Shown: piece by piece, positions 12,446-26,000 of the stretch | How the letters are laid out: each line of letters starts with the position of its first letter | Numbering within the stretch: position 1 is the first letter of the stretch | Source of the DNA: Chalara sp. BL73 | Lineage: Eukaryota; Ascomycota; Leotiomycetes; Helotiales | DNA length: 64,000 nucleotides | Reading direction: 5' to 3' | NCBI GenBank assembly: GCA_918026815.1 | Contig: CAKJVC010000159.1 | Coordinates: forward strand, 151,833-215,832 | Notes under the pieces: model-generated | Seen by the model: the letters and a program-made list of their open reading frames with translations, nothing else | The model's database searches: none | Told to the model about the DNA's origin: nothing | Position numbers and translations under genes: made by a program

Positions 12446-13168
12446 AGAGGGCAAATGCACGGTGGACTGAATTGGACTGGCGATGCTGGAGACTTGGATA
12501 GATGAGGGCATGAGGTAGCTGTTGAAGAGTTCTTATGACGTTAGGAACACTAGCTGGTACAAGATCCGTGAAAGCATGTGGGAGGAACCGCCTCTGGCAA
12601 TCACATGTGATAGTCGAGGTTGCTTTTTGTTTTGTTTTTTGGAAGGCAGCAGATAGGTTAAATTGCAAAATATGTTGAGTACGAAGCACCTATCTTTCAT
12701 GTGCAGTGGGGCAAAAGCATAAGTCACACATACATCACAACAAAGAGTGCATGCTACTGTAGATGCATTAGAACTCTGCAACATGAGAAAGGGTTGGGAT
12801 GGAGAACACTCACTCACTCACTCGAAGCGTGCCACTTCCTTGAGCCGCTCACTTAAAGTGGTCAAAGATCAGCCAATGGATCCGGAGACCTACAAAGGAA
12901 GAAGTCGGATTGTGTATGTATCTTCTGTCATGCTATATGCTACATCCCCTCGCCCCTCATGCTATGCTAGCAATTAAGCCTTCTTCACCTCGCATTGCGA
13001 AAAGCCCGAGGGCTCAGTTCCGCGTGAACCTATCACTTAAGAAACGCCAATACGCCCCATCGCATTCATGGTCAAATGATTGTGCCTCCCTCGCTAATAT
13101 AAGCATAACCCCTGCCTCATAACACCGCCAAACCATATCCTATTGAAAGCTTTTCATATCTACCCATG
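12446..13168. other. Convergent intergenic region
   Basis: 3' flank of the unrecognised + strand gene and of the SSH4-like - strand gene. It contains a short ACTC tetranucleotide run at 12807-12823. No coding signal was found. Confidence 0.4.
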
Positions 13169-14784
13169 TCATGATCTTCCCGCCCTAGAATTGCTTTGTC
13201 CCTGGCTAGCACTACGGTCCCTGCCTCTAGCATCGGCAATTGCATCGCTGTAGCTAGGTATCGGCGGAGGCGTGCTTTTCCTCCTTGCTGAAGGGGTTCT
13301 TCGTGCATCAGGGTTATTCAGTTCGCTACCGTCGTCTGAAGTATGCGGGCTCGTATATTCAGGTGGGAAATCTTGGCTTCCCAGTCCGCGCCGTGCTGAG
13401 CTCGACTCTCCCGGCTCCTCAGTTGGGGAGATATGCTCGAATTGTGTTAGTGAGATATCTGTAGGTGACCGCACTGGTCCTGGGCTGGTAGGTGGGCCAT
13501 ATCTAATATTTCCACTCCGTGTTCGTCCGTGTCTTGAGTCTTGGTATTGGCCTTGAGAATTCTGAGTTCTTTCTCTACCCGCTTCCAGAAGAATGCTTCC
13601 CTGCTCGCTGCCGTACGGCGGTGGTGGTGCGAGACTGCCAGTCATTGGCGCCAATCCCCACTTCTTGACATTTGCTTCAATAAACACAAACCCAGATTGA
13701 CCAAAGTTGACATGTACGGTACACGGTCCGTTTGCACCAACGGCTGGGAACAGATTCTGGGACTTCAGTCCATGCGCCACATCTTCTAGTTTCTTTCCGT
13801 TTCGAGTGAAAAATACTGTGCCGGTTCTCGGTCGATATCCAACGCCGATAACATCTCCCTGTACATATGCTGGCCCATATTGAGGTCCGTGAAATGGTTG
13901 GTTATATCTGCGTTGACCATGTGATGCATATGCAACCGAATACTTATGCCATCCTATTCTCATATTAGCTTCCACAGACAAGAGATCCCTAAAGCAAATC
14001 ATACCTGGCAACCTAAATAATGGATACGGCTTCGTAGCAACACCTATGCTCAACAAGGTTGATTCCGGTTTATCATATATCTTCGACTCCCAGTAGTACA
14101 CCTCGTTCTGCTTCGGTAGCGGTAAATTGCTAAGAACAGAGCATTCTGAATCAAAGAACTCGATTTCCGTGCGGCCTTCCACAAAGCAATTCGCAATCTC
14201 AAGCTCTGGCTCAAACTCCCATGCAGAAACTCCTTTTTCTTGAATCGCTAGATATTGTGATAATGAGATGTCGGTTGGCAAGGAATCTGGCGGGTTTGCT
14301 TGGATGAAAGCTAAATATTGATGATTAGTCCCAGGTGTCCCCCAACGTACAAGCCAACAAACAAGATAGCAGGAGGCATACCTTTAGCTCTGAAATACTC
14401 CGTCCGCTGCAAATCATCCATCCCCTCTAACGCCTCTGCCTCCTCCCTCGCATACGCCTGCTCATCGTCATATTCTCCGGGCCTCCCCAGCCGATCCAGC
14501 AATATCCTCCCACTGCTCGTATACCTGAAGAAGTACACCACGAGGAAGATCAACGCAATCAGGATGGCGCTCCCAAACGAGCTAAGCAAGCCGATCAGCA
14601 CGCCGTTGACCGTCGAATCGGTCGAGCTCGTTATCCGGACAGGGGCAGCAAGGGAAGATCCATCGTGGGCGAGCAGGGCTTGCAGCTCTTGATAGTTGCT
14701 GTTCTCGGCCTTGAGCGTGGGAGATGGGATGAGCGCAGTGGCAAGGGTCGTCGACTGAAATCCCCGCCGAAGAGAGTCCTCCAT
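13169..14784 (-). CDS. SSH4: SSH4/EAR1-type SPRY-domain adaptor of the Rsp5 ubiquitin ligase
   Basis: Exons (reverse strand) 14784-14382, 14310-14005, 13953-13169 give 497 residues. A lumenal N-terminus is followed by one membrane helix at about residues 61-87 (GVLIGLLSSF...LVVYFFRY), then a conserved juxtamembrane segment (RLGRPGEYDDEQAYAREEAE, spliced into AKAFIQANPPDSLPTDIS) and a SPRY/B30.2 domain (VYYWESKIYD, LLSIGVATKPYPLFRLPG, GWHKYSVAY, GDVIGVGYRPRTGTVFFTRN). The long C-terminal tail is Ser/Pro/Arg-rich and contains several PP-rich stretches, including a PPEY Rsp5-binding motif (DFPPEYTS). Family knowledge: Ssh4/Ear1 sit in endosome/vacuole membranes and recruit Rsp5 to ubiquitinate cargo for multivesicular-body sorting. 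The 51-nt and 71-nt introns restore the family sequence exactly at both junctions. Confidence 0.92.
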
Positions 14785-15823
14785 CGTTTATCGTGTGACC
14801 GTCCCTCCTTCACTGCCGATCCGTCCAGTAAAGGCCCCAATCCCAGCCTAGCAATGGATCCAGCGGTGCTCGGCCAGCGAGGGAGATGTAGATTTGTCGT
14901 GGTCGTTGCTTGCGGATCGAATGGCGGGTGGTTGAGGTTGGGGTGTTAGATGCAGATTGATAAGGTGACAGACAGGCGAGGTGATGGTGGTTGAAGTCTT
15001 GCTGTAGAACCCGACAGGGGTCTTGGCCAGTGGCGTCACACTTGGATCCAGAAGACTGCTGCTTTAGCTTGATGAATGCGTGGCTGCACGTTTGCAATTC
15101 AAGGCTTGAATTTGTCACGCAATATTCGTTGGTCGGAGCTATTGAAGTTGAGGTATGAGGAATCGATAGTATTTACATGTTTGATATTTTGAGGTATGCA
15201 GATTTACGAGTCGGAGTCTTGGTTCTGGCGCGCCTGTTTGGGCTATGCCAATGGTTTCAGTAGGCGCAGCGCTATAGAATGCACGTCAATCAGTGCCCTT
15301 TGTGTGGCTTCTGACCAGACGAGGAACGTATTGAAGGAGTTTGAGTGAAGCAGCAATTAAAGATTTTTGGGGAGGAGAGAGTTAAGATCTTGGGAGCTTG
15401 GGATATGGTTCAGGCAAAGGGCAAGTTCAATGAATGCTTGTGCCAACCTGGGAATCAACAAGTTTAAGAACCTCTAGAGGACAGGTGCATCAGCCTATGG
15501 TAATCTCTATGGCCAGCTTTTCGTGAAAAGTCAACATCAGGCACGCCGAATTCAACTCTTGGCCCTTCTCATCTAATTCCGCAAAGATGAGCCTGTCGAG
15601 GATGGTCACGACATGACACAAGACCAATTTTCATTCTATTCATGTCAATGAAATTACACACATGAATGTTGTTGAAAACATCGATTTCACCATGAATATA
15701 TGAATCTGCCATGTCGATATTGCACTGTAACGCCGCATCTATGCATCCAGAAACACCATGAATAGTTCCGCAGCAACCCTTGCCTAAGGTTTATTCAGCC
15801 TCATCCTTCACCAAGACTGAACG
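14785..15823. other. Intergenic region between SSH4 and UCH37 genes
   Basis: Upstream region of the SSH4-like gene and 3' flank of the UCH37-like gene. The short ORFs overlapping 14810-15118 are not convincing. Nothing else is supported. Confidence 0.35.
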
Positions 15824-16892
15824 CTACCCCAACATCTCCTCATCATCATTATCTGCACCACCCTTTTTCCTCTGGTCGGACGCTCTATCCTTAGTCTTCT
15901 TCTTCGCATCATCAATCCATGTCTTGTAGGCATCTGGCCCCTCCTTCAGCTTCTCAGCAATAACACCCTTCAGCACCTCCCCTGCAAATCCCACAAAATT
16001 ATGTCTCCTCAGCGCATTCTCAAACTGCCAATCGCTCCTCTTGTTCTCCTCTCTTACCAACATCTCCTCGTCTCCAATCTCCCTAGCCCTAACTCTTAGG
16101 TCCCGAACCATAGCCAGCAAATTGAATCTTATCTCATGCGCAGGATACCGTTCTATCCTTCGTTGCAGGACGGGTATGACCTTCTCGGGAAACTCCTCGA
16201 ACGTGCTCGCTCCATGCGCGATCGGTGCAGGCTGTAAACCGTCTAGCTCGTAGAGAACCCCGTTGATAGGCGTATACGCGATAAAATGATAAACATCATC
16301 ATCCTCCGTTGCCGTACGCTGCGTCTCATCCACAAACGGGCTGCTCTTCGCAAACGAATTATGCACATCTCGGATCAGCTCTGAGTTGCTGAGCGCCTCC
16401 CCTCTAAACTCTGCCGGGAAACCCGCAGTAAACTCCTTGAAGTCCCGTAACTGCGTCCCGACATCTATTTCTCCATCCTTGTTTAGCAGGACCGAAAGTA
16501 GAGCCTGCGTACCGCAGGCGTTCTGGATAGTCTGCGCAGCGAAGAAAATGTTCTCCGCGGCGGCATAATCATATTGGCCGTCTTTAGGTGTGCCGTCCTC
16601 GTTCGCCCTCTCGCCGGTAGGGTACTTGAAAAGAAAGATGACGCCGTAGACCGGGCTCAGCTGGCGGAGATATTCAGAGTCGAGGGCGATCAGCTCTTCG
16701 AATTGCACATCTTTGACCCCTAGGTTATCGAGCAGGAAGGTGAAGACACCCTACTTAAATATCAGCGCCTTACTTGTAATGGTTAACTTTGCGGACTGAC
16801 CGCATCGGATTCGACTGTTGATAGAGTCAGTAAGCTTACGAATGCAAAGCATTTCTTAAGGAATACATACTGGTATTCCATCCACCACTCAT
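15824..16892 (-). CDS. UCH37: UCH37/UCHL5-type ubiquitin C-terminal hydrolase
   Basis: Exons (reverse strand) 16892-16871 (22 nt), 16814-16801 (14 nt), 16750-15824 give 320 residues. The two tiny exons rebuild the conserved N-terminus MSGGWNT-IESDA-GVFTFLLDNLG. The catalytic set is complete: Q85 (FFAAQTIQNAC), C91 (NACGTQA), H166 (VYHFIAY) and D181 (YELDGLQP). The C-terminal KEN/ULD-like helical region (RRHNFVGFAGEVLK...TWIDDAKKK) carries an acidic tail. Family knowledge: a deubiquitinase of the 26S proteasome, where the C-terminal region binds Rpn13, and of chromatin remodellers in animals. Its length matches the UCH37 class rather than the short YUH1 class. Confidence 0.95.
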
Positions 16893-18110
16893 GTTGCTTG
16901 TGATTGACAATGAGCTGTGTTCATACCAAATTATTATTCCAGAGCTTCGCTGAGGCTTCAGCTGTGGCGCATACCCGGTCCCCTGCTCTGTTCGAGCCCC
17001 GCAAAATTCACATGACGTCCCCTTTCTCTCCCAGGCAACCCCAAAACCAAAGAAGGAAGGAGTCTGTTTACCTTCTTAAAAAAGGAAAAGAAAAAGAAGG
17101 GGGACGAGGATACAAGTGTTGAGCCGCTAAGTCGTTTTTCAACTACTGTAACCAAGCATTCTCCTCGGACCATATCTTTTACACTTTCCCATATTTCCCG
17201 ATGCCGGAGACAAAATGCTATTCTCCTCTGCGGGCGGTACACGAGTGGTTTTGGAATGAACGGGGAGAGGCATCGGGACAGAAAGGTCAAAATATGTGAA
17301 TAGGTGTACTCTAAAAATACTTCATTCTTGGTCACCTAGGCTCTGCAGCTTAAGCACTCTCTTCGTAGTCTTTTCTTTTTTACAAACCAGATAGGAAACA
17401 CATGCTGCATTTTCAATAATGTTCATGGAAGTGTGTGCGATCACCAAGTCCCTCAAAATGCGTGGATTAAAAGTATATGCGGGAGCTAAACAGTTTCAAT
17501 ATTCTTCTAATACATGTCGTTGCTTCAACGATGTGATCGATTACACAAGAGCCGCTACAATAACGCCCTTACCACCATTTTGTTCCCAAAACAAACAAGC
17601 AAATCATCTTAAGCTTTCAAAAAAAAAAGCTCGCTTCACCAAAAAAACAAAAAACGCCGCTATCCATGCAATATGCTGAGGGTATCTTTAAGGACCGTGG
17701 GTATAAGGATCGTGGTGCTAGTAATCGTACATGATAATCATAGCGAAATGTCATTCATAAGTCGTTAAATTCGTGCGTGGTGTCGGAAACAAGATATTAA
17801 GACCCGAGATTAATAAATCTCTTTGAGAGTTGTAGTTGTGATTAAGCCGTCATTGCGTAATGAGGAATTATGTCTCGCGGCCTTTGCCCTTCGGGTCGGC
17901 CGGAGTGGGGACGCGTTGAGGATAGTTACTGGGAAGATGCGGTGGCAGCGGGAACTGAGACATCTGTTGAGATTGGTGGGAGTGTTGGCGTTCGAGGGAG
18001 TGCGGCTCGAACTGGAAGTGTTGTTGATGAGGGTTTTGAGACTGCTGGAACGGCTGCTCAAATTTGAGAATTGGGGTGGTCCTGGGCGAAAGTTAAATCC
18101 TTGGCCCTCG
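16893..18110. other. Intergenic region, no supported gene
   Basis: Upstream of the UCH37-like gene and 3' of the Zn2Cys6 regulator. It contains A-rich tracts near 17080 and 17620-17650. Two overlapping short ORFs at about 17810-18295 lie antisense to each other and mostly in the 3' end of the regulator; they are judged shadows. Confidence 0.35.
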
Positions 18111-20025
18111 TTATATCCACACGGTCGGAAGCACAAACCCGCCGAAATTGGAGCCGGAGCCCTGCGTATCATATAGTGCAAAATCGTCCCCATGATCTCC
18201 ATAGATGATCGAACCTTCTCCATAGCTTGACGTGGCTGGAGATGCATATCCACCAAATCCGCTTGGAGATGGAATGCCCAAATAGTGGTTGGCATATGGG
18301 TCGATGTTCAACGGACTGATTGCTGTCGCAGACAATGGCTCCAAAGGCATTGTCATCAGGTGCTCTTGGCTGTAGGTAAATGCCGGATTGCCATATAGAG
18401 AAGCGGTGTTGGCGTAGTTGTCCTGCTCGAGACCATAAGAATTATGGCTGAATGTAGGGAAGGAGGCGGTGCGTTCTGGCTGCACCCATCCCATACGGTG
18501 TCTGAACTTGGATACCATGTCAATCGGATATTCCATGAGGCTAAGGGGTGTTTGAAGATCGGCGTCAGATGTCTGGGATACGTTGATGGAGAACAATCTT
18601 CGGGCGATCTCTTCGATTGGACCCATGGACAAGCTTCCGAAGTATGCAGCACCAACCTCCGGGAAAAGAGGCTCCACAACCAAAGCAACAGTGTAATAAT
18701 GCGCCAGAATGATCAGAGCAGATGGTGAGCCATGAGATTGTTGTAACAACATGACTGGCAACCAGAATAACCAAGTTCGGAGTGGATTGAGCATCTCGAA
18801 TCTTTGCGCAGCCGTATGGTTTGGAGAAACCTTTCGAACACTTCGTACAAATGTCATCAATTGCTGGATTGCCTTCACGTCTTCGTTGTTCGCCTTCAGA
18901 TGGCTCTCTACTTTTTGAAGCTGTGCATAAGCGCGTTGAAGTGAGTCGAGATCGGCCTTTCTTGGGGTGCTCAGCTTCTTTGCATTGGGAACTGGGGATG
19001 GTGGAGCAGTCGGGAAAGTACTCTGCTCTGCAATGAAGTCCCCAAACTGGGACTCATTCTTCCATGGTTGCATTGCATCTATGACCTAGTCTGCGTTAGC
19101 AAAAGAAACTAGGCAGGACGACGAGGTTAATTGAAAGTTCGTACAGAAGATGTTCCATGCATCAACTGGGTCCAACCGCGCCACTCAGTTGCCTGCCAGG
19201 AAAGCAAAAGAGAAGCAGCAAGGACTGCATCAGAATTTACTCGAGAGAACTCTCCAATAGCTTCATGCAAGCCCTGTAGAGCGGCTCCAGTCTTTGCCGA
19301 AGCCATGTTAGCAGCCAAAGGACATGACGTGAGCCATGCCAGGTGGGCTGATATATGTTAGCCGCATGACATAGAGTGACTATTGGGAGAAACATACTGG
19401 CAGAGAGTGCTAGCAATGCATCCATGACAAACTTGTAATCAGATCCGATTTTCAGGAAACTAAGCATTTGTCAGCCGTCCACTCTTCCGAATTAGGAATA
19501 TGTAACATACAGCGGCACCTGGCGCGTCCAAATGGTGAAATTGCTCGCATCATGGTTCCCAAGCTCGCGGGAGACAGACGCTACATGGTGGATGAGACGC
19601 AGGTCTTCGAATGAGAAGTACTGAGGGTTCGGCGCTGGATAGATGAAGAGCTCAGGAAATGGGAAGTTTCCAGTTTGTTGCCAGAGTTCAATTTCTGTTT
19701 CAATCTCAGGGGTCCAAAGGAGATCTGCCTTCTCAGGAGTTGCTTGACGGTCCTCTTGGACGGGCATGTCCATATATGGGCAACGAACATTGTGCTTAGT
19801 ACAATTTCGGCTGGGGTTAGAGTCAACACTTATCCTAATAGTCTACATATATCTCAACTTACCATTGAGGGAAGTTCTCATCACATCGAATATGTCGACG
19901 CTTACAAGTTTCACAACCTTTACGTGACTTGGTATGACTGTAGTAATGTTAGTATCTACTTTATGAAAACATGTTAGGAAGTCAACTTACCTCCTGCGAG
20001 GAGGTCCACCACCTGGGCCGGCCAT
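18111..20025 (-). CDS. Zn2Cys6 transcription factor, sterol-uptake-control (UPC2-like) type
   Basis: Exons (reverse strand) 20025-19991, 19937-19863, 19810-19511, 19459-19398, 19347-19145, 19085-18111 join in frame to 549 residues. Exons 1-3 rebuild a perfect N-terminal zinc cluster, C-x2-C-x6-C-x6-C-x2-C-x6-C (Cys 20, 23, 30, 37, 40, 47: CETCKRRHIRC, then CRNC, ending RC), preceded by a basic HTKSRKG. The middle region (FSFEDLRLIHHVASVSREL, WTRQVPLFLKIGSDYKFVMDALLALSATHLAWLTS) matches the fungal C6 family around sterol uptake control proteins. The C-terminus is Ser/Gly/Tyr-rich. The target genes are unknown; a sterol role cannot be assumed, because this subfamily is large in Pezizomycotina. 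The 8-kb upstream gap may hold its regulatory region. Confidence 0.9.
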
Positions 20026-23000
20026 TTAGACGAGACTGAAAGGTAATAAGATAGAAGGCGACGGTAGCTTGAACGAGTGAAAGCCGCCGGCGAAACGTTC
20101 TATGCTTAAAGAGGCTCCAGAAATTGTCGAGGATGTTTGGCTGTAAAAGTAGAACAAATGTCAGGTACCAGGAGATGCTAATAGACCCCGAGGCTGTCGG
20201 ATATATGTAAGCTTCAACGTCCGAAAGCGAGTGTGGTGGTAAGGCTGCACAAGAGAACCCGGGATTCTCTTATAACAGATCAAACCAAATGGATGGCGAA
20301 GCGGCGGCTGAAAGCAACGTAGCTATGGTCTACTTCAATGGCAATAAAGGTCGGCCGAGCCCGGAACAATTAAGCATAAAGCTTCGATCGTGCTTAGTGC
20401 TACTGCAGATGCAAGAATAGTCTGTAATAATCGTTGCACAGATGGGTCTTCAGGCAATCAAGAGGTGTGTCAAGCTGCAAGAAGATTTGTCCGGGGGCTT
20501 GCTGTATAACTACGGCTGAGATCTGGGGGACGCAACGCAAAAGCGAATGACAGGAGCCAACGAGGGCTTCCTAAGGGTAATTGTAAACACAAGCGAATGT
20601 GGTGGAGGAGAAGCTGGAATGGCTGAATTCAGATGTTGATTTGAGTTCTCAGAAGTGAGCGAGACTGGCATTCTAATAGCCAGAGGTGCTGTGCCTGCCG
20701 TGGTGGCAGAAAAGCCCAAAGAAGCATGGTTCAGCGTGGCTAGGGTAGCGGAGGGAACGGAGTGAGGTGGTTGGCGCTTGGAGATGCCTGCATTAGCAGT
20801 TAGGCAGGGCACTTAAGTGCAGGGCACTGTGGACCTTCTCAAGGGGCCATGCTGTCATGCTGGGATAGATCATAAGACGATGGGGAGTAAGTACCACCAG
20901 AAAGAATAATGGGATGTTCGACATGGGTCCATGGCCATCGCGAGCCATAGTTGCATGAACACCATCTGTTGGCTTTGCGGATACCGCCGTACAGCAACGA
21001 TTACTACGAACTAGCTTCGGTGGAGATAAGCATAAAAATAACTGCTATACTCCGGGAAACCTGGCTATTAGTTGTAAAATATATTTGTCCGGCATGCCAC
21101 TTGTTCGAAATCTGATAATGGATAAAAGGTGAGATCTGAAACGTCCAAGCTGCAAATCATGGAAGGAATAAGCAGAACCGAAAGGGGGAAGGCTTAAAAA
21201 CATAACCACAATAATGTAATCATGAGTAATAGGCCGACAGCTTGGCCTGTGGCACGCCAACAAACAAAGAAAGTTGACACGGTTTGGGATTGGCTTATAG
21301 GGGGGGGCAAGCTAGAGAGGCTCAGAGCTTCCCAAGAACGCTAAGCTAAACATGCCCAAGCCGCAAGAACCTTAAATTTTAGGTTTTACGCACGTCTCAA
21401 ACACACCCTTTTGCGGCTTTGGATCCTCGGTTCATCATTGTCGCGGTGCTAATGTAGTACTTGGTTAAATTTTGCACGAGTGTTTGGACCTAACGAAGGC
21501 TTAAAACTCGCAGATCCGTAAAATTTAGAATTTAGACCGTGGCCACGCGATTATCCGCATGGAGCAGTCGCCCTTCTGATTCCAGTGTGATGATTGATGA
21601 TGTGTGAACTCGGAATAAGGTAAGACAGGGATCCCGTGTGGTGCCTTAGTGGTGATGCATAGGCTGTCCTTGTGGATGGCTCTGATCCAAAAATAACCAA
21701 TATAGGGAGTCACAGGGTCGGAAACCCAACGCAGAGTGGGAAGTGCACAATAAAGGCCGCAATATATACAGCTTATGGTGGAAGGCCAATAAGTCGGATT
21801 CGGTGGTTCTGAACGTCTCCTCCAACGGCGAGTTCACTGCTGAATTCAGGTAAAGTAGCGATTTGCCTGCATGTCAGATATGGCACAGAACGAGCCCTAA
21901 TGCTTCTCAATGTTCGTTGCGCGGGGTCCAATAAGGCTTTAGTGGTTGGAAGAGGGGACAGCAGGTGTCTGTCTGGTTTGCTGGCACGGAGCATTCTGGT
22001 GCATCTCTCACCCTGCGAAGTAGCTAATGTAGTAAGTATTCTTCAAACATCACTGAAGGCACAAACTGTATTGTGCGACACATAGTTGCTCTGCTTTGCA
22101 GCATAGACCAAACATGTAAAAGTCATAGCTATCAGTGTATCCGACTCCCCCGGCCACAATTTCCCTCATTGAACCTCTTCCTTAACCTCACGTCCTCGCT
22201 TCACCATTACTCCGCCTCGCCCTAGAGCCCGTTTAGAGCATTTCATGGCTGCAGCGCAAGGATTATTTGACGGGTGCGCTGCAGCGATGATGATGCATCA
22301 CAAGGATCAGAGGTGCTGCTGGCCGCAACAAGGATCCTGGACGCGAGAATAGGACCAGGGAAGGACAGGAAGGCCAGGAAGGACAGAAAAAGGGGGCATT
22401 GAAGAGATAGACGAGGGAGATGCCAGATTGGCCCTTCAAGACCAGCCGGCACCAAATTCTCGTGTCCATTTTCGAACTCTCTTAAACTTGCAAATCTCTA
22501 TGGCTGTGCAGACTCCACTTGATCCCTAAACAGCCTAACTTGTCACGGACGGTTCATGCGTCTGTTTGAGATTGAAGGCCCGTTGGATAAAGTACGAATG
22601 GCACAGACTCTCTCAGATGAAATCTCATCGGTCGTCGAACGTGACAACTCTATAGTATCGACGGCAACATGTGGTTGACCCTATGCTTTGAGAGTGAGTG
22701 AGTGAGTGAGTGAAAGATCTGAGAAACGGGGGGGATCAGCTCAGCTTACAGGATCTTGGGCTGCACAGATCTACCAATCGCAATTCAGCACGTGAATTTA
22801 TCCGAGGGACCTAGGGATTCGGCTTTGGCATCAGGATCGACTTCTCGTTTAAGCGTTGCGGTGCCCCAATACAGAGACAAAGAACACGGCACGTCCTATG
22901 CGCTCTCCCAACCCGCTCTAGTCCATATCTCTTTCGGGAAGGAACGTAACAGCCAAGCACTTAGCCTGAAGAGGCTCTGCTGGCCTTTATGTTTCTGAAA

Positions 23001-26000
23001 GTACACTACTCAAGTAATTAAGTAATTTGCAAGTAAATAACCACCGTTAAGTGATTAGAAGTAATCACGACTAACTTTGTGTCGGTTAATTAAAGGCTGT
23101 CTCTGATTCGTCCGGCTCCTCGCTCCACCAGGGGTCCTTGGAAACTTCCTGTAGCGCCCTAGCAAAAGTCATTTACCCCTAAGCATTTGGATTTGCATTA
23201 CTTTATCAAAAATCTTTTTTGAATTTGAGTTTCCAACCCAAACATCCCAAGGAACTGACTAGCGGCATGCCCACCCGCGGCCGAACCCGCCGTGATCCCT
23301 ATTGCTGGAGCACTCAGTTGCAGTGGCACATGCCGTTGCTGTGTCCCCAATGTGGGTTTTTGCTGAAACTGTTGATATTACCTCTGTCTCATAGCTGCTC
23401 ACGAGGCAAATTTGCCTGCATGCAAGCAACAGCCACGCAGCAATAAGGAACTCATTTATTAGTATCCCCCTTTTGCTGATAGCCTCCAGTTGTTGTCCGA
23501 AATAGGCCATAAAGGACATTTGCAAAATCTGGTGATTAAGTATACAAGACCAAAATTTTAGGCCTTGACTGCAACTAAGAGCTCTATGTCGTCATTGGCC
23601 TCAGTAGGGCCGTTCAGCGCTGTTCACCGCCTTCGGTCTGACAAAAAGAAAGAAACAACGAGAATGATTTATCATTCATCCGATTCCTAACTAGAGCCCT
23701 GGGCTCTGGAATGTAACGCCCTCTTACTGTACATTCACTAGTCTAGTGGCAACATCGAGAAGACACCAGATTGAAAGCATCAGATCTGAAAGCGCTTTCC
23801 CATCATCCCGACGGGCCACGCTGGACAGTATTTGCTGCCATATGCACAGACAAGCCGCATTGTGAGCTTGTTTTCCCACATAGCAGTCTGATTGGTAGAC
23901 TCTGCATGAAATCATATTTACACCAAGCTGAATATGGATAAGTCAAAAATAGCCCTGTGAGGATGGCGTGCAGGGCTATATTTAGTACTCACTAGAACAC
24001 TCTACCCGGTCTTCCAGAAGGTTGTTGCCTTACACCTCAGAATTATTGATCGTCCGGAAATACAACGTAGCATAAAGGGCTGAGCTGTAAATGCCATCAG
24101 TAAATGCTCGTCCGCTGGTAGTACCGCCGAACTTCCACACCTGCCGTAAAATTTAGTGCGTTGACTTGCTGCCACTCAGGAGGTATTGTAATCATGAGTC
24201 ACTCTCATCAAACTTTCCGTTCTCTTTACACACTTCACTACAGTGCAGAACGTTCGAAATATTGTCAGTTTTTGTCTTGATTTTCATGAACAACCCATAT
24301 ATAATCCACAAGATGGTATGGCAAAATACCCAAGAGATCTTGGTCGACCTGGCTGGCCTGGTATACCTCCAGAATGCCCAAGAAATGGCTTGATCAGCCG
24401 ACAAGGAAAGCGGTGAGTCGGCTTCGTCATCTTGGCTGCCCAACCCAGCCAAGGTGGAATAGCAAAGACCCATTGGAGGCCCGTGTAACGGGCAAATAGC
24501 CTTATGCATTGATTGGTGAGCCTAAAGGAGAACTGGGGTTAGTATGTTGAAGCGTCCGCTAGTCTGCCATTTTGCGAGAGTTTTCCGAGATATGTGGCAC
24601 GGCAACAAAGTCGGTGCCGAACTCGCGAAACGGGGCACGTTGATAAAAGTTGAAGCCTGCTGCCTTCCAGCGGGTTGTCAGAACCTGAAACTGTCGGAGA
24701 GGGTCCCCTTGAGGATGCGACTGCATTTAGCAAGCTACCATGTAAAAGATCAATGATGTATCCCTGGGATAATACGGCATCGAATGCATGCCTCATGAGT
24801 CTTGGATGTGATGGATTTTCACCAGGACATTTGAATAGACAATGAATGTTATGGATTCGGGTCTTAATAAATGTCAAAGATTTACTCCTCAAGTAGCCAG
24901 TGAAAGGAAACACCCCGCCCTTGGCGAGGCTATATTCACAAGCACATCCAACTTTTCTAAGAACCAATGTCGTAGCGGTCGAGCCGGTAGAGCAAACCGA
25001 AAGCCATCCATTTTTGAGGTTGCCGAGGATACAAAGGGAAACGATGAAGAATGAGTCGTTGGACCCGGAGATGGTGTTGCACAAGCAAGCAAGCGCTGTA
25101 CAAAGTACAAAGCAAGGCGGTGAGGGTGGTTGGGAAGGAAGGTTTAAACCGATTCCCTTCAATGCGATGCCTTGTTGTCGGAAATACTGGGTCGGATTAG
25201 TTCTTCTGCCTTTCTCTTGGGTGTGGTGGATCTGCCCAGAGGCCACCCTTGAACTCTTGAGACCTCGAGATGCACCACGCTGCAGCATGTCAGCTACCTC
25301 GATGCTGAGTGGTCACCGGGTTGGGATAGTTGGGGACGGAACGGCAAAATGGTGGAGTGATGAAGTGATGAAGCTCCAACAAAGAACTCCGCGAGTGGTC
25401 TTTCGGTAGGTGCCAAGCTTTTGAGCTTAAATCTATTTCGGGGCCAACCCACATGTAATGCAACTTTCCCCAACCTCTCTTCTCTCAAGTCTCAAGTCTC
25501 AAGGTCCAGGATCATACGAACATTCGGTATCCCCAAGCTCTTTTCGCCTTACCATCCGCTTTGAATGTTCCGTCCTTTAATGCAGAGACAATATCATGCC
25601 ATTTCTCCATCCTTGGCTCGAAGTAGTAGGCTCCTTTTCATCATTATCTCGTCCTTCATCACCTGCGAGTCACGGAGCAGAGGAAGGCTTGACTAATGGA
25701 CAATAACTGCGGAGATACACAGTAGGGATAGTAACTGAGCTTCAGGCCAGATCCGAGCACGCAGAAACAAGGAAAGGTCAAGGTCTTCGCGACTAAGAGT
25801 CCGCATATCTAGTCTTGAGTCCAAACCACCAGACAGAGCGATGGTTGCAATGGATAATCTACTCACGGTCAACTTCATCGACTTCAACAGCCCTTCCAAC
25901 CAATATGGAGCATCTGCAGCGTGACCTGGAAACTTGCCCATGCATATACATGCAGTACTCATTGACAATCCGGCAATTTTCTTTCTGGAAGAGGGAAGGA

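Noticed and set aside
24539..25288. 249-codon reverse ORF in the gene-free region
   Set aside because: Composition is Ser/Leu/Cys/Arg-rich without domain-like pattern, there is no plausible start context, and overlapping ORFs of similar quality occur on the other strand. Treated as chance.
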